A stretch of 64,000 nt of DNA from Micavibrio aeruginosavorus EPB. GTDB lineage: Bacteria; Pseudomonadota; Alphaproteobacteria; Micavibrionales; Micavibrionaceae. Under the pieces are notes generated by a model. That model searched no databases, was not told where the DNA came from, and saw only the letters and a program-made list of their open reading frames with translations. The stretch covers positions 1 through 64,000 of the forward strand of contig NC_020812.1 in NCBI RefSeq assembly GCF_000348745.1, given 5' to 3'. This document shows, one piece after another, positions 35,192 through 42,965 of the stretch. Each line of letters opens with the position of its first letter. The first letter of the stretch is position 1. The translations under genes and the position numbers were made by a program.

Positions 35192-35290
35192 GACCCTCAC
35201 CCAACCCTCTCCCGGAGGGAGAGGGCTTTTAAGAGAGACGTATATTGTCCATGTTCCCTCTCCCTCTGGGAGAGGGTTAGGGTGAGGGTC
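35192..35290. repeat. Inverted repeat element, family 2, copy 1
   Basis: GACCCTCACCC.AACCCTCTCCC and its inverse GGGAGAGGGTT.GGGTGAGGGTC flank a 40-nt centre. A second copy lies at 37387-37465, and a short fragment of the same kind at 57717-57735. Confidence 0.8.
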
Positions 35291-35304
35291 TGCCCCCTTT
35301 TTTT

Positions 35305-35402
35305 GTCATCCCGAACGCATGTGAGGGATCTCACCTTCGAGGAAGAGGGGATCCCTCGTCGCTCGCTTTCGCTTCGCTACAGCGCGGCTCTGTCGGGATG
35401 AC
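35305..35402. repeat. Inverted repeat element, family 3
   Basis: GTCATCCCGA (35305-35314) and TCGGGATGAC (35393-35402) end a 98-bp element with internal GAGGGATC / GATCCCTC pairing. It lies between the two porins. Confidence 0.65.
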
Positions 35403-35566
35403 AATGGGGGAAATTGTGTCAATAAACCCTTCAGCCAATACGAAAAACACACCCGTATATCAAAGGGATAGGCTGTGCCCGCGGGCTGGACAGGCCCCTT
35501 TATGAATGGCATCCTTATGCCTCATAACGAATCAGTCTTTCTTTACTTCGGGGACCACTTAACATC

Positions 35567-36664
35567 ATGAAAAAAATTCTTCTCTCCGCTTTGGTTGCGG
35601 GTTCAACATTCGCTGCGGTGCCGTCCGCAATGGCGCAGGACAATGCCATTGATCTGGGCATCGGCGGTTTTATGCGCGGCTATGTGGCTGTCCATGATCA
35701 GGATGATATGCCGGGCAACGAATCCCGCACCTTCGACATCCTGCGCGATACCGAAGTGCATTTTAAAGGCAAAACCACGCTGGATAACGGCCTGACCGTT
35801 GGTTTCCACACGGAAATCCGCAACGATTTGGGTGATGGTTCTGCGGTTGATGAATCCTACGTTTATTTCTCTGGTGATTGGGGCCGGGTCAATTTTGGTG
35901 CCGAAGATGGCGGTGCCTATTTGCTGCAGGTTGCGGCTCCGGCAGCGGATTCCAACATTGACGGTGTTCGCCAATACCTCAACCCGATCAACTATGACAC
36001 GCTGACCAACGGTGCGTTTGGAACCGGGTTCCAGATTGATTACGCCACCAACTCCTCGGGTAAATCTGACAAGATCACCTATACCACACCGAAATTCTCC
36101 GGCTTCCAGGCCGCTGTTTCCTACACACCGGAAGTCAGCAGTTCGTCCCGTTCCCTCGGCGTTGCCGAAGATGACGAGCTGGATGATCGTGGTTCGGCCT
36201 ATGAAATCGGTGCGCGTTATGAACGCGAAATCGGTGATTTCAACATCCTGCTGGGTGCTGGTTATGTGGCGGTGGATGTCGAACAGAAATCGGCAGCCAG
36301 TGATGATCTGAAATCCTGGAACACGGCGGCGGTTCTGGGCTGGAAAAACTTCCAGATCGGTGCAGTGTACTTCGATGAAGAAAACGTCGACACCGACGCC
36401 AACGAAAACCATGACGGCTTCGTCATCGGTGCCGATTACACCATGGGCCTGTGGGTTCTGGGTGCGTCTTACCTGAACGGCACCTACGAAGAACTGGCCG
36501 CGAACGAAGGCGATACAGAGCGTTACAGCGTCGGCCTGACCTATAACTACGGTCCGGGCATGTCCTTCCGCGGGTCTGTTCACCACGTTGAACACGAATT
36601 CGGCGGTGCCATCGGTGACCGCGACGCCACCAGCCTGTTGCTGGGTACGCAAATCAACTTCTAA
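35567..36664 (+). CDS. Outer-membrane porin 2, paralogue of porin 1
   Basis: The 365-residue porin has a signal peptide ending in MAQDNAI and a mature part closely parallel to porin 1: FDILRDTEVHFKGKTTLDNGLTVGFHTE, GRVNFGAEDGGAYLLQVAAP and the terminal TSLLLGTQINF. Loop regions differ most (for example NPINYDTLTNGAFGTGF), as expected for pore-facing or surface loops. Codon use is closer to the genome average than in porin 1. The last 23 coding bases and the first 17 after the stop are identical to porin 1, so tandem duplication or gene conversion is likely. Confidence 0.92.
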   Translation: MKKILLSALVAGSTFAAVPSAMAQDNAIDLGIGGFMRGYVAVHDQDDMPGNESRTFDILRDTEVHFKGKTTLDNGLTVGFHTEIRNDLGDGSAVDESYVYFSGDWGRVNFGAEDGGAYLLQVAAPAADSNIDGVRQYLNPINYDTLTNGAFGTGFQIDYATNSSGKSDKITYTTPKFSGFQAAVSYTPEVSSSSRSLGVAEDDELDDRGSAYEIGARYEREIGDFNILLGAGYVAVDVEQKSAASDDLKSWNTAAVLGWKNFQIGAVYFDEENVDTDANENHDGFVIGADYTMGLWVLGASYLNGTYEELAANEGDTERYSVGLTYNYGPGMSFRGSVHHVEHEFGGAIGDRDATSLLLGTQINF

Positions 36665-36687
36665 TCTTCGGATTGGATGAAGCGATT

Positions 36688-36723
36688 AAAAAAGGGGGCG
36701 GATATCGCCCCCTTTTCTTTTTT
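36688..36723 (+). terminator. Intrinsic terminator after porin 2
   Basis: AAAAAAGGGGGCG (36688-36700) pairs with CGCCCCCTTTT (36706-36716), loop GATAT, followed by CTTTTTT. Confidence 0.9.
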
Positions 36724-36737
36724 GCTATGCTGAAAAA

Positions 36738-37385
36738 ATGATCGATCACACCATTCAGACCCGCATTGAAAACGCTGCCCGTGCCTGTGGGCGGGATGGG
36801 GCGTCTGTGCAATTGGTGGCGGTTAGCAAGACCCAGCCGGAGGAGAAGATTGACGCGGCCCTGCGCGCGGGCTTGTGCGTCTTCGGTGAAAACCGGGTGC
36901 AGGAGGCACAGAAACGCTGGACGGCCCGTCGGGCCGATTATCCGGATTTGTCCCTGCATCTGATTGGTCCACTGCAAACCAACAAGGTGGCGGATGCGGT
37001 GGCGTTGTTCGATGTCATTGAAACGGTGGATCGCCCCAAGCTGGCGCATGCGCTGGCGGCGGAAATGCGGGCGCAAAATCGGGCTTTACCCTGCTTTATT
37101 CAGGTGAATACGGGGGATGAGGCGCAAAAAGCCGGCTGTTCCGTCGCGGATTTGCCCGGTTTGTTGCAATTATGCCGTGATTTAGGGCTGAATATCACCG
37201 GATTGATGTGCATTCCTCCCGTTCAGGATGATCCCGCCCCGCATTTTCGGCTTTTGCGTGATTTGGCGGAGCGTCATGATTTGCCATGCCTTAGCATGGG
37301 CATGTCGGCGGATTTTGAAACCGCCATCGCCCACGGGGCCACCCATGTGCGCGTGGGCTCGGCGCTGTTCGGGGCGCGGGGGTAG
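36738..37385 (+). CDS. YggS-family PLP homeostasis protein
   Basis: The 215-residue protein matches the YggS/PLPBP family, which binds pyridoxal 5'-phosphate and buffers vitamin B6 and amino-acid metabolism. The PLP-lysine motif VAVSKTQ is present at about residue 29, followed by FGENRVQEAQ and LHLIGPLQTNK. The barrel ends in LSMGMSADFETAIAHGATHVRVGSALFGAR, the classic signature. The start lies 15 nt after the porin 2 terminator, so it probably has its own promoter inside that short gap or depends on read-through. It ends immediately before an inverted-repeat element. Symbol is left out because naming varies. Confidence 0.95.
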   Translation: MIDHTIQTRIENAARACGRDGASVQLVAVSKTQPEEKIDAALRAGLCVFGENRVQEAQKRWTARRADYPDLSLHLIGPLQTNKVADAVALFDVIETVDRPKLAHALAAEMRAQNRALPCFIQVNTGDEAQKAGCSVADLPGLLQLCRDLGLNITGLMCIPPVQDDPAPHFRLLRDLAERHDLPCLSMGMSADFETAIAHGATHVRVGSALFGARG

Positions 37386-37386
37386 G

Positions 37387-37465
37387 CCCTCACCCAGAGG
37401 GAGGAGGCATGTGGATGTGCTCAATGGAGCTCCCTCTCCCCACGGGAGAGGGTGGGGGTGAGGGG
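37387..37465. repeat. Inverted repeat element, family 2, copy 2
   Basis: CCCTCACCC and GGGGGTGAGGGG ends with inner GAGGGAGGAGG / CCTCTCCC pairing; same family as 35192-35290. It fills the gap between two convergent genes. Confidence 0.75.
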
Positions 37466-38215
37466 TTATTCGTTAAATTTCCACACCTGCCGCGTCGCGG
37501 CGTGGCCTGCTGCCGGTGTGATATCGCTTAAGGTGGCGGCGCTCTCGTAATGTTGTGTTGCATTGAACGCCAGCAGGGTTTCCGGTGTTGGCGGGGTTCG
37601 CGGCGCGGTGGTGGCGTGGTCCAACTGCGCCAGTGCAATCTGGCCGGCGGATGTTGCTGCGGCGGGCGGCGGGGTGATGGGTTCATCCTTCAGCGCGGCC
37701 ATGGCGTGTTCGTCAATGGTCGCGCCTGTTTCTTCGGCCACAATCACGTTCACCAGCCCGGCCGCGGCCCCAACCGCGCCACCAAACAAGGCCCCGCCAA
37801 ACACGCGCCCCGATGGGCGGATCGTATCGCCCGTAATTTCCCGGTACGCCGTGCCAACCAGCGGGATATGGTGCAGGGGGTTGATCATGTCGATCAGGTC
37901 GCCAAATCCGAATGGCTCCTCACCCTGCAGGGCGAGGTTCACGCTGTGATCGGATTGATAGGCCAGCGCCCCGTCTACGGTGGGCTGGACCGGCCCAGCC
38001 CCGGTCAGGGTGGCCAGCGTTTCTTCCTGGGCTGTTTTGGGTGCGCCCCAGACCGGAATGGATCCGGCCATGCGGTCATCGCCCTGTTCCATGCGAAAGA
38101 CGGGGCGCGGTTTTGCGGCGGCCTGTGGGCCTGAAAAAACGGCCACGCCCGTCTGTTCCCGCGGGGAGGAAACCGCGGACGCAGAGGGCATGGCAATCGT
38201 GTCAGGCACCATCAT
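37466..38215 (-). CDS. Unknown protein with a Gly/Ala-rich hydrophobic segment
   Basis: The 249-residue protein has polar, Pro/Thr-rich ends and a central conserved-looking block: FGFGDLIDMINPLHHIPLVG, then TAYREITGDTI and the Gly/Ala-rich GRVFGGALFGGAVGAAAGLV. I have seen similar blocks in uncharacterised alphaproteobacterial proteins, but no function is known to me. The block may be a membrane-associated hairpin; no signal peptide is visible. The first two codons are Met-Met. It converges with the YggS gene across the inverted repeat. No operon partner is visible: the next gene is divergent. Confidence 0.72.
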   Translation of the reverse strand: MMVPDTIAMPSASAVSSPREQTGVAVFSGPQAAAKPRPVFRMEQGDDRMAGSIPVWGAPKTAQEETLATLTGAGPVQPTVDGALAYQSDHSVNLALQGEEPFGFGDLIDMINPLHHIPLVGTAYREITGDTIRPSGRVFGGALFGGAVGAAAGLVNVIVAEETGATIDEHAMAALKDEPITPPPAAATSAGQIALAQLDHATTAPRTPPTPETLLAFNATQHYESAATLSDITPAAGHAATRQVWKFNE

Positions 38216-38401
38216 GGGGAGAAACTTTTCCAGTTTGTTCAGTCACTACCCGTATGATTTTGCAAGGATCATGCCGTGGGGGTGATATTGTAACTTATTG
38301 TTATAAAACAAAAAATCTTTTGAATAGGGAGGCAGTTCGGGGGGGATGGTCCAATTTTGCCCGGCGTTTTGTTCCGCTCCGGTTTCTGGCATGATGCAGG
38401 C

Positions 38402-38935
38402 ATGACCCAGACACCGCCTTCGCAAACATTACCCATCTCTCTGCGCGTTCCCCCGTCTTTGCCGGGGCGGGTGGGCGATGTTCTGGTGCGGGCGGCAACC
38501 CGGTACGGGATGAATGTGACCGTGACGACCATGCCTGCCGATATCGACCTCAGCGATATGCTGGACGGGTCGCGGCGTGTGCGGTTGGGGCTGGTGCTGG
38601 ATATGATCCGGCGGCACAGCGTTGCGGGCGCGGCACCGGCCGTGCTGGGCATGTTTGAATTTTTGCCCGCCGATCTGGCGTTGCGCGGGGCGGACGGCAT
38701 TGTCACCCGCCTGACGGAGAAAGAGCGCGATCTTCTTTCCGTCCTGCTGGCCGCGCGTGGGGCGGCGGTGGCGCGTGATGACTTGCTGGATCGAGTGTGG
38801 GGCTTTGCGCCGGGCGTGGAAACACACACGCTGGAAACGCATATTTACCGCTTGCGGCAAAAATTGGAAACCGACCCGACGGCCCCGGTTATTTTGACCA
38901 CGGATGGCGATGGGTACCGGTTGATTACGGGGTAA
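38402..38935 (+). CDS. Stand-alone winged-helix (OmpR/PhoB-type) DNA-binding protein lacking a receiver
   Basis: The last 80 of 177 residues are a clear OmpR/PhoB winged helix: LTEKERDLLSVLLAARGAAVARDDLLDRVWGFAPGV, the recognition-helix segment ETHTLETHIYRLRQKLE, and the wing TTDGDGYRLI. The N-terminal 95 residues do not look like a receiver domain: no phospho-Asp block or conserved Lys is seen. That half (RVRLGLVLDMIRRHS and LGMFEFLPADLALRG) may hold a different sensor or be cut down. Start ATG 38402 is preferred to a longer frame. The gene converges with the disrupted gene at 38936. It probably regulates transcription; the targets are unknown. Confidence 0.82.
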   Translation: MTQTPPSQTLPISLRVPPSLPGRVGDVLVRAATRYGMNVTVTTMPADIDLSDMLDGSRRVRLGLVLDMIRRHSVAGAAPAVLGMFEFLPADLALRGADGIVTRLTEKERDLLSVLLAARGAAVARDDLLDRVWGFAPGVETHTLETHIYRLRQKLETDPTAPVILTTDGDGYRLITG

Positions 38936-39504
38936 TCACGCCTGCAAAATCAAATCCACCGCCGTGCGCAGGCTTTGCAAAAACGTGTCGGCTTTCTTGA
39001 TGGTCAATGTGGCAACGCCATGTTTGGCCAGCGTTTCCAGATCATTCATCAATCGCTGAATCGTCCGGATGTCTTCCGGGCTTAACTCCACCTTGGGGCC
39101 TGTGGGCGTCGGGGGTGGTGGGGGGGCCGTGTCACTGATGGAAATGGAATGGCTGCCCTGCCGCGCCGTGTTTTGATAGGCGTGTGCGGCCATGGACGCC
39201 TGTTGCGCCACAGGCGTGGGCGGTGGTGCTTCGGGCGGCGGGGCCGCAGGGGTGGTGGCCTGTGGCTGTTTTTTTTTTTTTCCGCCGTACCCGCCTGAAT
39301 CAACAAATCGCGCAGAAAGACATACAGCGCCGAAACCGATACATGTGCATCATCATCAAATGAAAACTCATCGCTTTCATCCTTGTGTTCGTCTTTCTTT
39401 TTGCCGTGCCCGCGATCCTCGTCATGGCGAATGCCCAGCCATGAATCGGCATGCTCGGTCGTGCGGAATGTGGTGCGGAAAACACCGTCCAGTTTTGAAT
39501 CCAT
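38936..39504 (-). pseudogene. Unknown gene split by a frameshift at an A13 tract (phase-variable, slippage or broken)
   Basis: Two open frames on the minus strand cover this gene. The first (from 39504) encodes MDSKLDGVFRTTFRTTEHAD onward and a charged stretch, reaching a run of 13 A residues (T13 at 39269-39281). In its frame the A run leads into poorly plausible sequence, whereas one extra A (or two fewer) joins it to a second frame. That frame runs on to 38936 (AQQASMAAHAYQ..., ELSPEDIRTIQRLMNDLETLAKHGV, ending LILQA), a reasonable helical C-terminus. Together they would give a protein of about 189 residues. It is either a real frameshift, phase variation, programmed slippage, or a base-count error. 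Confidence 0.65.
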
Positions 39505-39574
39505 CGCGCCAAAAAGCCTTAAAAAATCATCGTTATAACAGATTTATTATAACGCGTTTTGGCCGCGCGCGTCA

Positions 39575-40339
39575 TTATTCCTTGCTGAACAGTAACATCA
39601 GCTCGCGTTCACGGCTGCTGACATAGCCGGGGGAGACATCTTCCCACAGGAGGATATCCTCCTCATCCTCTTTCCACAGGGCCAGAACCACGGGGCTGGC
39701 CACCATTGGAAACAACGGAACACCGGACACTTCCATCGGGGCTTTGCCGTCGGCTTCCTTGGCAAACGCCACGATTTCGGCGCGGATCAGGCGTTTATCC
39801 GCGCTGGTGCGAATGCGCATCAGGCTTTTAATACGGTCGTATTTCGCATCATCCAGCGGAAAGGTCATGGTGGGCTTGACCCCCGTGACAATCACGGCCA
39901 GCCACAAATCACCGACATTGAACGGGAAATAAATCGGATCGGCCATCGCGGGCAGGGTTAAAACCATGCGGCGCGGCTTGGCGGGTGTTTTGCCCGCGGC
40001 GTCACTGGCTTCGAAAAGTTGCAATGTGGCGGGGCTTTTGATGGTGAGCGGTGTGCGCTCGACATAGAAATTCAAAAACCCCTGTTGCAGGCGCAACGTG
40101 CCCTGCTGCACGATTTCATTACGCTGGCTGGGCTTGGCGTTTTTATAGGCTTCGGTCGGTGTGATCCAGGTGCGAAAATCCGGCAATGTGTCGGTCAGGC
40201 GATAAAATGCAAACGCGGCCTTTTCGCTTTCGGTATAAGACCGCATCAAATCGTCCTGCGCATGGGCGGTGCGATGGGGTGTGGCCACAGCCAACAACAC
40301 CATAACAACAGAAAGAAAGCGCAGGGCAGATACGAACAT
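39575..40339 (-). CDS. Unknown exported protein
   Basis: The 254-residue product has a Sec signal peptide (ALRFLSVVMVLLAVATPHRTAHA) with cleavage before QDD. The mature part has short beta-like segments (TLPAMADPIYFPFNVGDLWLAVIV, KPTMTFPLDDAKYDRIKSLMRIRT) and ends in a Glu-rich area. No recognised domain is present. The start at 40339 fits the signal peptide and GGAA nine nt upstream; the long upstream frame was rejected as a coding shadow with no signal. The gene lies opposite the following Smr-domain gene, with starts about 120 nt apart. Periplasmic or secreted; the role is unknown. Confidence 0.72.
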   Translation of the reverse strand: MFVSALRFLSVVMVLLAVATPHRTAHAQDDLMRSYTESEKAAFAFYRLTDTLPDFRTWITPTEAYKNAKPSQRNEIVQQGTLRLQQGFLNFYVERTPLTIKSPATLQLFEASDAAGKTPAKPRRMVLTLPAMADPIYFPFNVGDLWLAVIVTGVKPTMTFPLDDAKYDRIKSLMRIRTSADKRLIRAEIVAFAKEADGKAPMEVSGVPLFPMVASPVVLALWKEDEEDILLWEDVSPGYVSSRERELMLLFSKE

Positions 40340-40461
40340 CAACGGGATTTCCAAAACCGGATCCAGAACCGGACCGGGGCAGGGTGTGGTGGGACAGCGT
40401 CTATCCCATGATGCTATAATCTCTTTTATAATCTCTGAATACAACTGGGATATGTATTGCG

Positions 40462-41130
40462 ATGGCGAAAAAACCGCCCCCGCCATCCGGGTCTGAAACC
40501 GGACGGCAAACTGGGGAAAAACACAAGAAAAACCCCAAAGAAAACAGGGGGTTGAGCGATGAGGATCAGGGGCTGTGGGCCTATGTCCTGCGCGATGTTT
40601 TGCCCCTGCCCGGAAAACGGGCCAAACCCGTTTTGGACGCCGGTGATCATACCCCTGCACGCGCCGCATCGCCCGTCCCCGCGCCCCCCCAGAGCGAGGT
40701 TGCTCCCGCGTCTGCACCCACGCCTGCCCCACCGCCCCGGATGGATTTATCGCCCGGCTCGGGGCTGGATCGGCGCAATGCCAATCGCCTGCGCAAGGGC
40801 CAGATGGTGATTGAGGGGCGGTTGGATTTGCATGGGTTGCGCCAGGCCGAAGCCCAGACACGGCTGACGCAGTTTTTGCTGAGCGCCCATGCGGCGGGAA
40901 AGCGTTGTGTGCTGGTGATCACGGGCAAGGGCAATTCAAAAATGACCGCCGCCATGGATGATGGGCTGCCGGGTTGGATGCGCAATGAGCCGGGTGTTCT
41001 GCGCCAGAATTTGCCGCTGTGGCTGCGCCAGGATCCGTTGCGCGCGATCGTGCTGGAGATGAGCGCGGCCACCCCGCGCGATGGCGGCAGTGGGGCCTTT
41101 TATATTCTCTTGCGCCGAGAGCGGGGCTGA
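40462..41130 (+). CDS. Smr-domain protein
   Basis: The 222-residue protein ends in an Smr domain, found in MutS2 and in small stand-alone proteins that cut or bind nucleic acids. LDLHGL lies at 121-126 and TGKGNSK follows about 45 residues later, both Smr signatures, and GALYILLRR-like GAFYILLRRERG closes it. The first 90 residues are Pro/Ala/Lys-rich and probably disordered, a common arrangement in alphaproteobacterial members. Neither a MutS domain nor a signal peptide is present. Expected to act in the cytosol as a nuclease or RNA-quality factor. It converges with the LytM gene, ending 2 nt away. Confidence 0.9.
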   Translation: MAKKPPPPSGSETGRQTGEKHKKNPKENRGLSDEDQGLWAYVLRDVLPLPGKRAKPVLDAGDHTPARAASPVPAPPQSEVAPASAPTPAPPPRMDLSPGSGLDRRNANRLRKGQMVIEGRLDLHGLRQAEAQTRLTQFLLSAHAAGKRCVLVITGKGNSKMTAAMDDGLPGWMRNEPGVLRQNLPLWLRQDPLRAIVLEMSAATPRDGGSGAFYILLRRERG

Positions 41131-41132
41131 GA

Positions 41133-42281
41133 TTACGGCTCGACCGACGTGACGGTGACCATCCGCTCCAACGCGCGTGAAATGGTCTCGGTGGTAACGC
41201 CGTCGCCGGTGCGTTCCAGCGTCAGCGTGCCCGTATACGGGCCGGGCATCAATGTGCCCCGTACTTTACGTCCGACATAGTAAAACTGCCGGGCCCGGGT
41301 TTTATCCTGCGTGATGGCGCGGCTGGCAAAGGGGCGGCCCAGCGGGTCGGTGATGGTCATGTGGATCACATCCCCCTCACGCACCCCGTAAATACCCACC
41401 CAGAACGACAAAGCCGGGGCGTCGGCGCGAACGGTGGCGGCACCCGTCGCATCAATCCGCAAGCCATCCAGAACCGGCTCACCCGGCGTAAATCCGCCCG
41501 CATACAGGGCCACGGGTTCATAAGGCAGGGTCAGGCCCATCAGCCACAGCGGTTTCGGCGTGCCACCGCACCCGCCATCAATGGCTTCGCCACTGAACGG
41601 GTCGATAATCGTGCCGCCTTTGAACAGGCTGAAATGCAGATGCGGAAATTCCGCCGCCCCGGATTGGCCGATTTCGCCAATGCGTTCCCCGGCGCGCACC
41701 GGCTGGTTCGGCTTGACGGTGATGCTGCCTTTTTTCATGTGGCAGGAAATGCTCTGCCAGCCATTGCCATGGTCAATCAGGACGCCGTTGCCACAGCCCA
41801 GATTGGAGGACAGCATCGTCTGAATTTGTTCGCCGGTGGGCTGTTGATCATCCTGTCCGTCGCGGACGCGCACGACGCGGCCATTGGCGGCGGCGACAAC
41901 ACCCACACCAATATCCATGGCCACGCGATCGCGAATGGCGAAGTCCGTTCCATCATGCCCGTCATAGGTGCGCGGGCCACAGGTGTAATCGCGGGCGCTG
42001 TCCTTTTCGGTGTCGGTGTCGATGTAATTCACGACCCAGCAATCCGTGCCCAGCGCGCACGCCGCCGGCATCATCAATTGCGGCGGGCCAGAGGGCGTGG
42101 GTGCCGGTGTTTGGGCCTTGGACGGGGTTTGGACCAGTGCGGGGCCCGGAATTTTTTCTTCGGGGATGCTTTCTTCGAGGATCTGTTCTTGTTCAGCGGG
42201 CAGAGATGTCTGCGCCCAGAGGGGCGCGCCAAAACTGCACGAGAGGGTCAAAACAGCGATAAGAAGCCTGTTAAAAGCCAT
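41133..42281 (-). CDS. M23 (LytM-type) metallopeptidase, exported
   Basis: The 382-residue protein has a signal peptide (LLIAVLTLSCSFGAPLWA) and a Pro-rich linker (30-70). A LytM/M23 domain then spans about 100-230: His109 and Asp113 in GHDGTDF, His181 in ISCHMKKGS, and His214 and His216 in PHLHFSLF supply the zinc and catalytic set. It should cleave peptidoglycan peptide cross-links in the periplasm. The last 150 residues form a beta-rich domain (WVGIYGVREGDVIHMTIT) typical of cargo or binding modules. Its start overlaps the upstream gene's end by eleven nt. It could reshape the cell wall during division or predation-like growth, which is speculation. Confidence 0.92.
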   Translation of the reverse strand: MAFNRLLIAVLTLSCSFGAPLWAQTSLPAEQEQILEESIPEEKIPGPALVQTPSKAQTPAPTPSGPPQLMMPAACALGTDCWVVNYIDTDTEKDSARDYTCGPRTYDGHDGTDFAIRDRVAMDIGVGVVAAANGRVVRVRDGQDDQQPTGEQIQTMLSSNLGCGNGVLIDHGNGWQSISCHMKKGSITVKPNQPVRAGERIGEIGQSGAAEFPHLHFSLFKGGTIIDPFSGEAIDGGCGGTPKPLWLMGLTLPYEPVALYAGGFTPGEPVLDGLRIDATGAATVRADAPALSFWVGIYGVREGDVIHMTITDPLGRPFASRAITQDKTRARQFYYVGRKVRGTLMPGPYTGTLTLERTGDGVTTETISRALERMVTVTSVEP

Positions 42282-42870
42282 GATCCATTAAATTCAGACT
42301 GAGTTTGCGAATAATCGCCACATGCTGGGCCAGCGGCGCGGGCATGGTATCAGCCTTCAGGGCGTCAAGGCCACGCAAAATCTGCGGGCGGCGCGTATTG
42401 ATCCGGTCCTGCGCCGGACCCAGACCTTCAGAAAGATAGGTCGGATTCATAAGCTGGTAATAGCTTGCGATCAGGGCACAGGCCATCGCCTCTTTTGTGC
42501 GGGGGTTCAGGGTGCGCGCGACCAACGGGGCCGCCCTGTTTCCCAGCAATGCCACCATGTGCGCGTTGTACAGGGCGCACGCCAACCCGGACGGGCTGAG
42601 GGGGCTGGTATAGGGCCGGGCGGCCTGTGCGAACAAGGCCGTGGCGGTGGGTGTGCGGTCCGTGCCATCATGGATGGACAATAATAGCCGCGCCGCCATG
42701 GCGCATTCATGCAGCCGCAGTTCCAGATGCTCAATCCGTTTGATCAGGTCGTGGGGATCTTTGCGCGTGTAATAGGCCACCCCCGCATCGTGCGCGGCGA
42801 TAAAGGCATCGCGCAACGGCGGATGGTCGGGCAGGCCCGATTTCTTAAACACGACCAGCGCTTTGGACAT
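42271..42870 (-). CDS. Unknown helical protein upstream of the LytM gene
   Basis: The 199 residues are mostly helical, with heptad-like LIKRIEHLELRLHECAMAARLLL and later ALIASYYQLMNPTYLSEG. No signal peptide, membrane helix or known motif is visible. Three Cys residues are scattered. The start codon is ATG at 42870. Eleven nt at the 3' end overlap the start of the LytM gene, so translation is likely coupled, and the two may work together in the cell envelope, but nothing in the sequence proves it. Product is expected to be cytosolic. Cannot be assigned to a family. Confidence 0.68.
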   Translation of the reverse strand: MSKALVVFKKSGLPDHPPLRDAFIAAHDAGVAYYTRKDPHDLIKRIEHLELRLHECAMAARLLLSIHDGTDRTPTATALFAQAARPYTSPLSPSGLACALYNAHMVALLGNRAAPLVARTLNPRTKEAMACALIASYYQLMNPTYLSEGLGPAQDRINTRRPQILRGLDALKADTMPAPLAQHVAIIRKLSLNLMDHGF

Positions 42871-42965
42871 GCGTGAATATCAATCAATCAAAGGGTTTAG
42901 GATTGCCGGGCACAGTAGGGGGTGCGGGGGCGGCTGTCAAATTTGACGCCTGTTCTTGCAGCGCA

